From contig KV748216.1 in the NCBI GenBank assembly GCA_001692895.1, positions 930,001-994,000 on the forward strand: DNA of 64,000 nt, read 5' to 3'. This stretch comes from Cenococcum geophilum 1.58 (Eukaryota > Ascomycota > Dothideomycetes > Gloniales > Gloniaceae). The notes beneath the pieces were generated by a model. The model was given only the letters and a program-made list of their open reading frames with translations, was not told the DNA's origin and did not search any database. Positions 22,560 through 34,713 of the stretch are shown one piece after another (the stretch's first letter is position 1; each line of letters starts with the position of its first letter). Position numbers and translations under genes: made by a program.

Positions 22560-25500
22560 AGATTATACGCTGGCTAGAGTTAATATTAATAAAAAGAACT
22601 CGATTAATATATTAAGATAGAAATATACTATAAGCCCAAGCATTTAAAAGTCCTTCGGCATATTATCTATAGCCTTATTAAATCCGTCCTTATAAGGGTT
22701 GTATAGTAAACCGCTAATATAAGATATCCGTATATTAAAATTAGTAATACCGCCCTGTAAGAGCCGCTTTAATCTAAGTTAAAGAATAGCAGGTGCCTTA
22801 AACCTAATATCCTATATACGCTAACGCATAATAGAAGTATATCCGCAATTAAAACAATAAATTACTGTTACTCTTAGAATTTATTAAGTAAGTTATATAC
22901 CGACTATTATATATATTAGCAGAGGTATAGGTATAACATTAGGATAACAAACTATGTAAATATATTTAGCAGCTTCTCCTAGTACCTCTATATTCTCGTT
23001 AATATCACTAAAGCTATATATAAGGGGATTAAATAGCAAACCGGCTGCAGTTAATAGGAAGGCGTTAAATGTATTTACGCCATCCTTCGCGAGTTTCTTA
23101 TATCTACACTGTAGAATTAAAGGAGCCTTAAAATCCGCCGAGCGCTGCCTATATTATACAATTAAATCCTTCCTAATCTAATCTATAAGATAGCGGATAT
23201 CCAGCGCCAGAGACTTAGTCGTATATTCGCTGTTTATACGCTCGCCAAATATATACTTAAAAATGTCGCGGAGCGCGCCAGTGTAACTTATTATAAGAAT
23301 ACTCTACTTAAACAGCTCGTCCATGCTAAATATTAAATTCCCGCACATCTAGAGTAACTCCTTAAGTTGAAGATTTAGTAGTTTATTAAGGTAATCCGTC
23401 TTAAAGAAGCTATCTAGTTACCCCTAGAGGTTAACTAAACTATTAATAAGGATAGCCCGTTAAAGCACTAGATTATAAGTGCTTATTTTAACTAGTCGCT
23501 ATAAGATTAGCATATTATATATATAGTTATTTAATAAGCTTCTAGCAAAGTATAAGCAAAGGTAGGAGATTATACGCTTTAGTAGTCCGATATCTATATA
23601 CTTAATAGCGTATTTTAGAAGCTTATAAGTATTAATAACCTATAGGAACCGGATATAATTAAAAAACTCTATATTATAGTTATTAGCGGCAAAGCTTAAT
23701 GTATCCGCAGAGGATAACGTCGCTGCTAGCTAATATGCGTTAGTAGGTAGCTCTAAATAATTAAACGTGCGCTAATTTACATCGCGGCATACATCTTTTA
23801 AAAAAGCCACTGTGCGGATATCCTTAACATGCTCTAGAAATTGCTATAGAGATAGGTTTCGTATATATTGCTTAGCCTCACCATCTACCTTAATGCTATA
23901 CTTGTTGCGGATATAGAGTAGGAATAACGTAATAATATAAGCATTAAAGCTTTAGAGGATTAGCTCTTCTATATAATAAAATAGGGCCTTTTCCCTAGGA
24001 ATATTACGCCGTCCTAGGTAGTTTATATAGGTGTAGAGAGCTAAAAACTGCTACGCGGCTTCCTTACCCCTATAGAACGTATGCATAACTATATATAGGA
24101 AGTTTAATCGCATATACCATAGCCCTAGAATAGGCAATACCTACTTATAGCTATTATACGCACCTTCTACCTTAACCCGCTCCTCTTTATATAATTAAAT
24201 AAGCTTTACAGTCTTCTAATCTCCATATACTAGGAAAAGCCAGTTATTAAAAGTGGTTTCGCGATTATACTATAGTTATTCTAGGAAAATATTCTCTATT
24301 ATACGATAGTTACTATTAATAGAAGCCTTGCTATCTAAAATAGGTCCTAAAGTTATATGCTCTATCCTTCTATAAGGGAGAATATTAACTGCTGGTATAC
24401 GCGGATATTTAATATCCGCGTTAGAGTTAAATATACTATTAACCGTAGTAGGATACGCGTATCAGATGGCGTCCGTAATAAAACTTATAGATATCCGCTT
24501 TTAGAGGTTATTAAACCTATTCCTAGCTACATTAATAACCTTATCTAGCTTAAGTTAACAGGTGTTGTTTAACATTGACTACTTAAGGCCCCCTTTAGGC
24601 ATGCATACTCTGCGTAAAATCTTTCCCATAGTATACGAATTAAACTCGCTAATCTCGCCGATAACCTAATATCGAGTTTTTTGGTAATAGTTAAAGTTAT
24701 TATAGATAATATAGATATTATTATAAATAAATAGAGACTTAATTAGTTTCTTAAGGGTTATTAGCGCTAGAAGGGCTAGTAGAATTAATAGGACCTTCCT
24801 TAAAACGTTTAGCTAACCCAAGCTTTTTAGCGTTAAGAGTTATATAACTATTAATTAGACTAAGGCTATATAGGAAAGACAGTATATAGCGCTTTATACT
24901 AAGCGCCTAAAGATATAGACTAAGTAGACGGGTGAAACTATTTGCGGAGTTTTAGGCGAACCCTAGGAGGAATATAGAGGCAACTATAGCTATACGTCCG
25001 CCGTGCGGATCTTAACTGCGTTCCTCTCTATTTAGTATAGATATTCCCTTAATAAGCTGGAACAGCAGCGGACCATACTACTAAATAAATTTAGCCGCAT
25101 TCTTAAGGTTAATATCCTAAAACTCTATATCTAGAGTCTATATGTTAAAGGGGCCATGTTATAATTGTAGTTGGCGGAGCTCTTTCTAGATATAGCAGAT
25201 AGTATAGGTTACCAGCATTATATAAATATTAGCCCTCTTAATAAGTTCTTTTTATATTTCCTTATCCTCTAGTAAAGGAATAAGCAGGTCCCTTACTTTC
25301 TTCTTCTTCCTATTACCTTTATACCCATTTTTTACTTTTTAGGTACTTAAAGACCAGCCTATAAAAAGACCAGCCCTATTAACGTAGAAGGTCCTTAACA
25401 ATATCAACCTTCTCTTCCTTTAATGTCTTTATCTAACTAGTAGGTAAAATATCCGCTAGCTATAAAGAGGGCTGGCAGCATAGGCGTAAGCGTTCAGCGT

Positions 25501-25603
25501 TAGTATTTACTGCGCGGCTTGGCGGTGTAGAGGTAGAATTAGGGCCTCTACCGTAACGAATTCCTCTTAACGTCGCGCGTATATAAGGAGCTAAAGATCT
25601 CAT
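22560..25603 (-). pseudogene. DUF6589-domain protein, degraded
   Basis: On the minus strand an ATG at 25603 opens MRSLAPYIRATLRGIRYGRG, then a helical segment with EEKVDIVKDLL and GWSF as in the N-terminus of DUF6589 proteins. The C-terminal domain reads with few breaks. Pieces include YIITLFLLYIRNKYSIKVDG, DTLSFAANNYNIEFFNYI, RAILINSLVNL, then MDELF, SYTGALRDIFKYIFGERINS, TTKSLALDIRYLID and DGVNTFNAFLL (about 23050-23960). These match the family's order of a resident-domain core with a late HTTKSxxxDI-type motif. DUF6589 genes are multicopy in fungi and of unknown function. Many TAG/TAA breaks. Family call from memory of the pattern, not from a search. Confidence 0.6.
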
Positions 25604-26660
25604 AACTTATAGAGTAGGCTTTTCTCTATAATTTGGTGTAATTTTTATATCGACAGGTATTATGGGAGGGTAGATCAATTTTGTTAAAGTTAATAAGGTC
25701 TTCTTATATAAACCATGTTTAGGTTTTTATACAAATCTCGCCAAAGTCTCTTAGACCAAGAAAACGATTACCGTCCTAAATTAGCTTAGCGGACGGGTGC
25801 GGATATTCCTATATCCGCAATCAATTTCTTAGTCTAAGCTTCTAAGGTAAGCCATAACATAGGTGATAGGGTTATGACGGTCGGCATAATTATAACAGTA
25901 GGGCCCTACCGCCTTCCTAATTAGGCTTACTGCATGCCCAATTAAGTATAACATATATAACAGTTTAGAACATCAAAATCCTGCTAGATGCCCAATTATA
26001 TTATATAGCATTATAATATTACTAAGCAGTCTATCTATCGCAGTCACATAAGGGGATATTTAATTTTCGTATAATTGGGAGGCGTAGGGCTATAAGGTCG
26101 CTCTAGGGCTAGTTCTTAGCAGTTTTACTAGTACCTAGTACTCAAATCTGCTAAGGATTTGCCCTAAAGCGGCTAGATATCCCTAACCGTAAGCCTATAG
26201 CTGCAAGACTATCTAACTATAGTAGTCGCACTAAGGCTGGTTTTTAGCGGTTTTGCTAGTTCTTAGCACTTGCTAAAGAATTGCCTTAAAGCGCTATCTA
26301 TATATAATATATACTAAGTGCAAGGGATAGTAGGTAGGAAAAGCAAATTAGCCACGTAGTAACTACGTTTAATATTCGCGAATATTATAGAAGGTTTTAG
26401 TATTATATGTTACTAAAATAGATACTGCTAAGTAATATATAGACGCTAGTATCTATCTATTGCAGTTATATAAAGGGATATTTAATTTTTATATAATTGG
26501 GAGGTATAGGGCTATAAGGTCGCTCTAGGGCTAGTTTTTAGCAATTTTATATAACGGGACTAGCCTAATTATAGTAGGAATGTCTTAGTGAAACACTTAA
26601 CAGATAAATTCCAACGCTTTAATCAAATTCTGCTAGATTAATTAAATTCTATTAAAGTTT
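25604..26660. other. Noncoding RIP-like DNA with an imperfect 100-bp direct repeat
   Basis: Two copies of a 100-bp segment lie at about 26029-26131 and 26450-26558. Both contain GGGATATTTAATTTT, ATAATTGGGAGG and GGGCTATAAGGTCGCTCTAG. A third partial copy of the end (GGTTTTTAGCGGTTTTGCTAG) is near 26235. No coding family recognised. The copies may be remains of LTRs or of a duplicated noncoding element. Confidence 0.5.
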
Positions 26661-26916
26661 GTCGAAGACCGCGTGCGTATATACGCACGCATCGACCACT
26701 AAGCCCCTAACTATTTAATTATATAATTCTCTTATTATTCCTTTCTCTTCTTTACGCAACGTTTTATTCTTAGCGAAAGCTATATACCCTTAGATTTAAA
26801 TAGAATTTATATTATTCCTTTAAATCTTCCCTAAAGTCTTTTCGCGCCCTTATATTATATTGCGTTAAAATAACTACTATTAAAATAGTAAATAAACTTA
26901 AATCCTCCGTATTAAC
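26660..26916 (+). other. Possible leader or LTR of Gypsy D
   Basis: A perfect 20-bp palindrome, GCGTGCGTATATACGCACGC, sits at 26671-26690, followed by pyrimidine-rich AT sequence. It lies just upstream of Gypsy D gag once the element at 26917-28510 is removed. TGTCGAAGACC near 26659 could be an LTR start, but no second copy is in the window, so this is weak. Confidence 0.3.
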
Positions 26917-27184
26917 TATCCCTTGCAACATCAGGGTCCTCAGAGTGGGTAGTCCGTGCAGGAACACTAATGGCATGTCCAGACCTACGGAGGATAGATT
27001 ATCCTATCCGGTCGGGCGGATAATAATCCTATCCGAGGATAGCCCGGATATCGGATAATATCCGGATATATCTGGATAAGGCTTGGCATCCGTAGAATTT
27101 CAAACTATCTTTTATTTCTATCGTACGACGCTATAAATATGGCTAGTACTAGTGAAATTCACTCCGCGGAGACTCTTTACGGAG

Positions 27185-27345
27185 CCCTGCGGAGGCTCTA
27201 CACAAAGCTCTACACGAAGCTCTACACGAAGCTCTACACGAAGCTCTACACGAAGCTCTGCACGAAGCTCTGCACGAAGCTCTGTATACGGAAGCTCTAC
27301 ACGAAGCTCTGTATACGGAGGCTCTGCACAACGGCTCTGCGTATA
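27185..27345. repeat. 12-bp minisatellite GAAGCTCTACAC (left arm)
   Basis: About 12 units of GAAGCTCTACAC/GAAGCTCTGCAC in tandem. The reverse complement of this unit is the unit of the right-arm array, so the two arrays form a long inverted repeat. Open frames across it in several phases are a by-product of the 12-bp period. Confidence 0.9.
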
Positions 27346-27734
27346 ACGGTTCTGCATACGACGGTTCTACGTACGACGGGTCTACTACAAAGGCTCCATA
27401 TAAAAGCTTTGTGCAGAGCTTTGTGTAGAGCTTCGTGCAGAGCCTCCGTACGCAGAGCTTCGTATAGAGCCTCCGTACGTAGAGATTTGTGCAGATCCTC
27501 GTATAAAGCCTTATATAAAGCTTTTATACGCAGAGCTTTTATATAATATAATAATATTTAATTAAAAATATATATAACGCTATAAATATAGCTAGTACTA
27601 GGCTTTATATATAGAGGCTCTACTTATAGAGGGTTTATATAAAGCTATATATATAGAGCGTTATAGTATATTAGTGCTACGTATTAGTAGAGCTTTAGAG
27701 ATCTAAATAGGGCTTTAAGTAGAGCTTTATGGAG

Positions 27735-28110
27735 AGCTTTTGCAGAGCTTTATACAGAGCTTTTGCAGAGCTTTTGCAGAGCTTTTACAGAGCTTCGTGC
27801 AGAGCTTCGTGCAGAGCTTCGTGCAGAGCTTCGTGCAGAGCCTCCGCAGGGCTTCGTACAGGGCCTCCGCAGAGCTTCTGCAGAGCTTCGTGCAGAGCTT
27901 CATACAGAGCCTCCGCAGGGCTTCGTACAGGGCCTCCGCAGAGCTTCTGCAGAGCTTCGTGCAGAGCTTCGCGCAGAGCTTCGTGCAGAGCTTCGCGCAG
28001 AGCTTCGCGCAGAGCCTCCGCAGAGCTTCATACAGAGCCTCCGCAGAGCTTCGTACAGAGTCTCCGCAGAGCTTCGTGCAGAGCTTCGTGCAGAGCTTTT
28101 GCTGAGCTTT
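27735..28110. repeat. 12-bp minisatellite CAGAGCTTCGTG (right arm)
   Basis: About 30 units of CAGAGCTTCGTG with CAGAGCCTCCGC variants. Higher-order units are visible: the CTCCGCAGGGCTTCGTACAG block recurs at 27842 and 27911. It is GC-rich against an AT-rich background. Open frames in three phases are repeat artefacts, not genes. Confidence 0.9.
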
Positions 28111-28510
28111 GGTAGAGCTCCGTGCGGGGCTCCCCCTAAGCCTTATTCCACAGAGCTCTTATAAGCTTTATATCTATATAATATTAGTTATCCTTAGGAT
28201 ATTTAGATAAAAGTGGTACTATTTTAAAGCGCTTTACAAGCTGGATTAATCTATATAAATAGAAAAATTATTTATATAATATTGGGGGGTGCATTATAAG
28301 TGTAAGCATATTAAGGGGATTTTGCCAAGACTATCCGGAGACTATCCGGATAGTCTCCGGATACTATCAGCTAATAGGTCTATTATCTAAGAGGCCTATC
28401 CGGCCTATCCTCCGCAGGTCTAGGCATGTCCTCGGGCACCGAATTCGGCTAATCTGATTGGTTGGTTCTTATCAATAACATAATAACCCATTTTGACGTT
28501 GCAAGGGATA

Positions 28511-28863
28511 AGTATTATAGCCCTAGTTAGGGAATAGTTAACTATAATACAACAGTCCTTTATAGATACTTTAGCCTAATAGTAAGCAATATTAGAAGCT
28601 TAGTACTAGCAATTAATAGGAGTAATCCGCGAAGAACTTTATAACCTTAAAGTACTTATATTAGAGACCTTAATAGTAATACCTATAAACAAAATTAAAA
28701 TAACTATATATAAACCCAATCCATTAAATATAAACCCTAAACTAGTAATAGTAGCTTAACCTATACCTATAATAAACCTAATACCTACTATAAAATCTAA
28801 AAGGCTTTCTAACTCTCTAATATTTAATAAAAATTAAAATAACCTACGTCCCTTTATAACTAA
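28511..28863 (+). pseudogene. Gypsy D gag, N-terminal part, cut by Gypsy B
   Basis: The plus frame reads LKVLILETLIVIPINKIKI and, up to the break, NKN, stop, NNLRPFITK. It continues at 41637 after Gypsy B as KLYLKLLINYN. Joining the two parts across one ACTAA duplication gives the classic Gag LRPFIxKLRLKLLxNxDRYP layout. RIP-type stops throughout. Confidence 0.75.
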
Positions 28864-29088
28864 TGTTAGGTAAAACCTAAATAGATAGTTATATAGCCGC
28901 AAGGTATAGGCGACCCTAGAGTAACCTAGGGGTGACTTATCTATAAGGTATATGCTCTACACATACTTAGGGAAAACCCTTCCTACCTCATACACAGACT
29001 CCTCCTTTTCCCTTAAGGATTTGTCTCTGTCTATATAATACACCTATTATTCTATTATTAGACTCCCTATCTATATCCTTACCTTATA
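28864..29088 (+). repeat. Gypsy B 5' LTR
   Basis: 225 bp from TGTTAGGTAAAACC to CCTTATA, a likely RIP form of ...TTACA. It shares GGATTTGTCTCTGTCTATAT with the right LTR. TTTAAATCCTT follows directly and would be the priming region. Confidence 0.9.
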
Positions 29089-29109
29089 TTTAAATCCTTA
29101 CTAATCCCC

Positions 29110-29489
29110 TGTTACGGAGTAAGTATAAGCGACAATAATATATAGTAAGGTAGATATTATTAAGCTATATACATAAACTGTATGAGGAGGTCAAGACATT
29201 ACGTAAGGAAAGAAGGTAAGAAAACGGGAAGAAAGGGTATATATTGTTGACTTGGTTGCTTAGTTAACACATATATAGGCAGAATAGGGTTTAGGTTATA
29301 GTCCTAGCAGAACTTGGTAGAATTTAGTAAAACTTAGCAGAATATGGCAGAATATGGTAGAATGCCGTAGATTGCCGTTAGATTGCCATTAAATTACCGT
29401 TAAATTACTATTTCGCGGTTAGTCTCTAATTGCTGAGTTAGTGGAAACAGGTGGATGTGTATAAGGTATTACGGGGGTGTCCCATAATA
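29110..29489 (-). repeat. Gypsy A copy 1, 3' LTR
   Basis: 380 bp, aligned without length change to 34714-35093 and 53082-53461. It contains a short array of CAGAATATGG/TAGAACTTGG words and GCCGTTAGATTGCC repeats (29300-29400). Confidence 0.93.
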
Positions 29490-29499
29490 GTACCCCCCC

Positions 29500-32400
29500 T
29501 CTAAACTCGAGCTTCTGCGAGATGGGGCTATAGTAGTTCTAAGTAGAGTTTATAAAAGTCTTTTATGGCTTGTGTAAGTCCTATAGAGTTAACGGGTTCC
29601 CATAAGGACTTAGTAAAGCCTCTCCATTTCATAAAATATATATATTGGCGTTTCCGTTTATTATACTTAATATTATTAATTCTTTTAATAAAGTACTTAT
29701 TCTCACCATCTACTTTAACTAGTAGGGGAGGGTCTTATATCTGTTTAGGCAGGGCGTCTAATATAGGGGCAGTAGGGCGGAGGACTAACGTATAGAATAC
29801 GGGGTGGATTTTAACCGTATTAGGGAGCTTTAGTCGGTAGGCATAAGGAGAGATAACCTTTTTAACCTTATAAGGGCTAGCGTTCTTCTAATTAAGTTTC
29901 TTAGTAGGTCGTTTTGTGTTTAAATTTCTTATATCTAGCCAGACAAAATTACTAATTTAGTAGGCTAGTGCTAGGGTTTATTTCTTATTCGCTGCGGCTT
30001 TATAGACAGATTAAGCCTATATTATCTTATTAGTAAGGAACTGTTATAGTTCCTCTATCCTCTCTACGAATTTATTTACTTCTACGACTTATAAGGCGTA
30101 ATAAGCGGGGTAAGGAACATTACTAAAGGGTTTAAAACCCATTTATAGGTGCTAGCCGTAATTAGCTAGGAACGGGGAGACTTTCGTAGTTTCCAAAACG
30201 GAGTTATTTACGATAAACTCGGCGAATGTAAGCCAGTTAATCTAGTCATCCTATAAATACGATATGTATATCCAAATATACTGTTTTATTATAGCATTTA
30301 CGCGTTTCGTTTAGCTATCCATTTCTAGGTAATACGTGGTAGATAATAGTACTTTAATATAGAGTTAAGTAGTTAGTTCTTTCTAGAATGCCAAGACAAA
30401 CTGGCTGCCTTTATTAGAGATAATTGTTTTAGGGAGTCTATGGAGTTTCTATATATAATCTAGAAATAGTTAGGCGACGGTAGGCATTAATATATTAGGG
30501 CAGGTGATTAAGTGTCTTATTTTAGATAGTCGGTCTATAACTACTATAATATTTATGCAGCCTCTACTCTTAGGAAGGTTAACAATAAAGTTAATTAAGA
30601 TATCCTTCTATCTTTGGTCCGGAACAGGCAGCGGCTTTAAAAGACCGTTATACGTCTTATGCGAGGCTTTAGCTTATCGGTAGGTATAGTAGCTAGAGAC
30701 GTACCTTCGTATTATATTATATATGTTCGGCTAATAATACTCCCGTTAGAGTAGTTCTAGGGTCTTTCCTCGGCCTAGGTAGCCGGCAATATGTAGATCG
30801 TATACGTGTTTAAGGAGTTTAAGCTTAAGCTTATCGTAATTAGGGATAACTAGACGGTTCCAGTAATATAAGCGGTTTCCACAGGCTTCGCATTTACTTA
30901 GAGAAATCTTTTTAGAGCGTCTAATGCTATCTTATATTAGCTTAAGCGTCTCTTAAATAAACTCATTATTTAGGTATTCGTCAACTATAATCTGTTTAAT
31001 TAATCGATTAGTTATTTTAAGGACGTATACTATAAGATCTTTAGTGGGAGGGTTAAATAGTTTAGGGCAAAGTAGGGTCTAATTTTGGTAAAAGCGCGCT
31101 TCTTCTAGAGCTAGCGCGTCTTGCGAGCGTCGGGTTAAGGTATTAGGCTTTTGGCCTTAGACGCCTAGGCGGTATATAATTAAGAATTAAAAACAAAACA
31201 GATATTCTAACTAGCGGGCCTAATAATAACTTAGCTGTTTTGTGGTCGTAAAGTACTATAGGTTCTTATAGTCGCTAAAGACCTTAATTAGGAATCTAGC
31301 ACCTTCTAGTTCGGGTTGCCATTATTTAAAATATCTAATAATAGCTAACAATTCCTTATTGTAGATCTTGTAGTTATATTTAGCTAGGCTTAGTTATTTT
31401 AAAAAGTATACTACGGGGTATAATACTCTATACTCGTTATATTAAGACAGGATGCCTCTAGTAACGTAGTTAGATAAGTTGGCTTCTATAACACTTATTT
31501 AGTTTAGGTTAAAGTATTAGAGTATAGGCGTAGTAGTAAATATAACTTTTAGATAGGTAAAGGCCTTCTTATATTCCTTATTAAAGATAAAAACTTTATC
31601 CTTTTAGGTTAGAGCTATAAGGGGTAAAACTAGGGCGGAGAAGTTATTAATAAACTATTAGTAGAAATTAGCAAATCCTATAAAGGCTCTTACGTCCTTA
31701 ACGTTCTTAGGTTTTTGCCAGTTCATAATTACTTTAACTTTCTTTAGGTCTATTCGTATACCGTTTATAGAAATAAGGAGTTTAAGGTATAGGACTTCCG
31801 TTTTATAGAACTTATATTTATCTACATCTAATTATAGACTAGCTCCGTATAGGGCTTATAGAATAAAGTTAACGTACTTCTAATATTCGGTCAGGTTATT
31901 ACTATATATTAGGATATCGTTAATATAAGCAGTATAGAAGATGTCCAGGTAGGGGCGTAGGGTGTCGTTTATATAATATTAAAACAAGCTCGGAGCGTTT
32001 ATAAGGCCGAAGGGTATTACTAAGTACTTAAATAGTCTATATCGGGTACAAAATATAGTAAGCTATTTGTCCCCTTTTATAATGCGAAGATGGTTAAATG
32101 CAGAGATAATATTAAGCTTTGTGTAATAACGAGCCTTACTTAGTTAGTTTAGTATCTCTTATATTAACGGGATCGGATATCGGTTCTTAATAGTAACGGC
32201 GTTAAGAGCTTGGTAGTCTATATAGAAGCGTAAACCGCCGCTAGGTTTCTTAATGAAGATTACTAGTACGGCTATAGGCGACAAGCTTACTCTAATAAAT
32301 CCTTTACTTAGGTTCTCGTCTAAATACTTTTATAGCACTTAGAGTTTATTTTAGAACATCCCGTATAAGGGTCTAAATCCGGGCTAAGTTCCTTCTTTAA

Positions 32401-33400
32401 GTATAATCTTATAGTCGTATAGTCGGTATTTTAGTAGCTTATTAGCTTCCTTTTATAAGAATGCATCTAGGCAATAATAATACTCTATTGGTACCTTTAT
32501 AGCAGGGTTAGTGTGCTTCTTTAGTACTAAGGCCTTTTTAATATCGGCCATCGTAACAGCGAAGATCGTATACTCGGGTTTCTTAGCAAGTTATGCTAGT
32601 GGGGTAGCTCTAATTATGCGGATATTTAGGGTGCCGAGCTCGCTTAAATTATCTATAGTTTCTTATTTAGGTTTAGGTTCAGTATTAGGTATAGAGTTAG
32701 TATTAGATTTAGGTTCGGGTTCTTTAAGAATCCTTTTTATAGTAAAATACTAGTCCTTTTAGTATTTTCGTGTATAGAGCTTAAGCTTTTACTTAGCTCG
32801 GGGCGGTGCAGTGCTTAGTAATAACTTATAAAATTTAGTGGAGTTTTCAGATCCTTAGTGGATGTTAGTGGAATTCTTATATTAGTGGAATTTAGTAGAA
32901 TTCCTAGGTTAATAGAATCTAGTAGATTCCTTAGTTACGGGGTAGATAGTTATAGAAATTTTAGACTAGTAGATCGTGGTAGATTTTTTAGATTTTAGTT
33001 TTAGGTCTAAGCAGTAAATTATAAGGCACTTCTACTTATAACGGGAGGCGGTAAATAGAAGCTTAAGGTTATTTTAATTAATAGTTACCTTATATAGTTT
33101 ATTTAGGGTTGTTTAAGGATTACTAAGTAACCTAGGGTGGTAATAAAAAGTTTAATTAATTCTTTATGGTTTAGGTATTGGAGTCTTAGGAATACTATAT
33201 AGGTAATATAGCCTAAGACGGTACGTTTACTATTAAATCTAAATACGTTAATATGCCGGTTAAGGGGGGTTAAGATAAAACTATTATCTTATGTAAAGAT
33301 CTTATTAATAAATCCTATGCCGCTAGCTCCTATATTAATTAGGATTTAAGCGTTAGCCTATTAACTATTCTGCTAAAGATAGCAGTTAATAGTTATACTA
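29500..33400 (-). pseudogene. Gypsy A copy 1 pol
   Basis: On the minus strand, from high to low coordinates: protease with INIGASGIGFINKIF (33290-33340, the DTG Asp now Asn). RT follows with [20 protein letters not shown] (near 32220-32270), then YPIPLI, and the active-site box YINDILIYS (near 31910-31935, expected YxDD). The RNase H region is around 31300-31500. Integrase follows, and a C-terminal chromodomain with FMKWRGF and SLWEPV near 29605-29650. This is a Ty3/Gypsy polyprotein that would copy and insert the element in the nucleus. Stops at Gln/Trp codons make it inactive. Confidence 0.92.
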
Positions 33401-33479
33401 CGGTCCTAAGAGTCGGAGTTTATAACGTTAAATGCGTTTAACGAGATCCTATGGCAGAGCTGTCCTGGAGAGCAACTTA

Positions 33480-34679
33480 GCTCTAGGACCTTTCTTTTAG
33501 AGGCAATTAGGGTAGGGTTCTTATAAAACATCAGCTATAGCTTCGTCCTTATAAATAGTGCTTATTAGATATAGGGCTAGAACTAGGTAGAGATTAGGGA
33601 CAGTAACTAGAAGATCAATGTAGTAAACGGCTGCTAGTGTTAGCCGTTTATAATTCGTGTTTAGGTATAGGGGCGGAGTAGTAGTTAGAGAGGTAAGAGC
33701 TACTTCTATATTTAAAGCAGAGGCCTAGCTTAATGCGTCGTTCTTATTTAGAGGACCCTAGTAGGGCGTACCCTAGGGTCCTAGTGTTAATATCCATAGC
33801 GTTGGGGTGCTTAGGCTAAGATAATAACTTAATAGACGTTTATAGGGTTGCTGTATTATATTATGGAGCGGGCTTCGGTATTAGGCGTAGTATATTATTA
33901 TATTATTTATTAATAACGTTTATGTAGGCATTAAGGGCTCCTGGTAGGTCTATGCCTATTAAGGAGGTTTTTAGTTTAGGGCTTAGGGATTTAACGAGGC
34001 TGTTAATTAGTGCGGAGTTATTCCAGCCTGTTTCCTTTGCGTAATAGTTAAATTTAAAGAAGTATACTAGGAAACTTTTTATTCCTTAAGTTATATGGTT
34101 TATCTTTCTTTAAGTAGTAGCTTAGCGGTTTAGGTTACTATATATAGCTTTAAGAAGTATAACTAGGCTTTATACTAAGTTTAGCTAAAGCGGTTTAATA
34201 AGGTTAGCTATATCTCCTCCTAGTTAACTTAGGGCATAATAGAGTCGGTTAGCTTTAGTTAGGTAACGGTTAGTGTTACTAGTTAGCTTATTTTTAAGCT
34301 AGCTTAAAAATAATTAGAGCTTTTATTGTTTACTAGTAAATACTAGGGGGTTTAGTAGTTGTTTAGATCGTTTCGGTATAGTAGTCGGCTTAGGGTAAGT
34401 AGCTACTGCGGGTTCAGGGCTTGCATTCCGCGTGTTTATCTCTAGAGATAGCGTTTAGTCTTAAGGTCCTAGCGTGGGCATCTTAAGAGCGCGGACTTCT
34501 TCTTAGAGGTCTTTAATTAATTGCTAGTATCATGCTTCTTATTCGGCTTATTGTTAATTTAAAGTAGCTTAGTTCTATTTAAGGGCGTCTATAAAAGACT
34601 TCTATATCCCTACTAATTATTCTTAAAGTGCGGATATAATACCGGCGGCCGTTATAGGGGCTTTAGGTTCGTTCTGCAT
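33480..34679 (-). pseudogene. Gypsy A copy 1 gag
   Basis: Minus-strand ATG at 34679 gives MQNEPKAPITAAGIISAL. A capsid-like core reads KNKLTSNTNRYLTKANRLYY near 34220-34290. YFFKFNYYAKETGWNNSALI and SLSPKLKTSLIGIDLPGAL are near 33920-34070. The C-terminal end with any zinc knuckle is not clear. This is the structural capsid protein of the element, broken by RIP-type stops. Confidence 0.82.
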
Positions 34680-34713
34680 ATTAATAGTAGTGTAGGTAGT
34701 TAACGTAATGTAG

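Larger units (their letters stand above)
26917..28510. mobile_element. Non-autonomous inverted-repeat DNA element with minisatellite core
   Basis: Terminal 17-bp inverted repeats, TATCCCTTGCAACATCA (26917-26933) and its complement with one change (28494-28510). Subterminal inverted words are also present: CATGTCCAGACCTACGGAGG near 26973 against its complement near 28405-28430. GGATA/TATCC-rich palindromes lie inside both ends (26990-27080, 28330-28410). The interior holds no transposase; it is filled by 12-bp minisatellites in opposite orientation in the two halves. GTATTA lies just outside both ends and may be a target duplication. It looks hAT-like, but the superfamily is not proven. Confidence 0.65.

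Noticed and set aside
27118-28164. Several overlapping open frames in up to three phases and both strands (ELRAELRAE, CRASCRAS, QSFVQSF repeats)
   Set aside because: They arise because a 12-bp unit without stops keeps every phase open. No start context or family; the DNA is a minisatellite inside a DNA element.
32511-32753. Plus-strand open frame, with a relative at 56471-56725
   Set aside because: Both are antisense shadows of the Gypsy A pol gene at equivalent places in the two copies.
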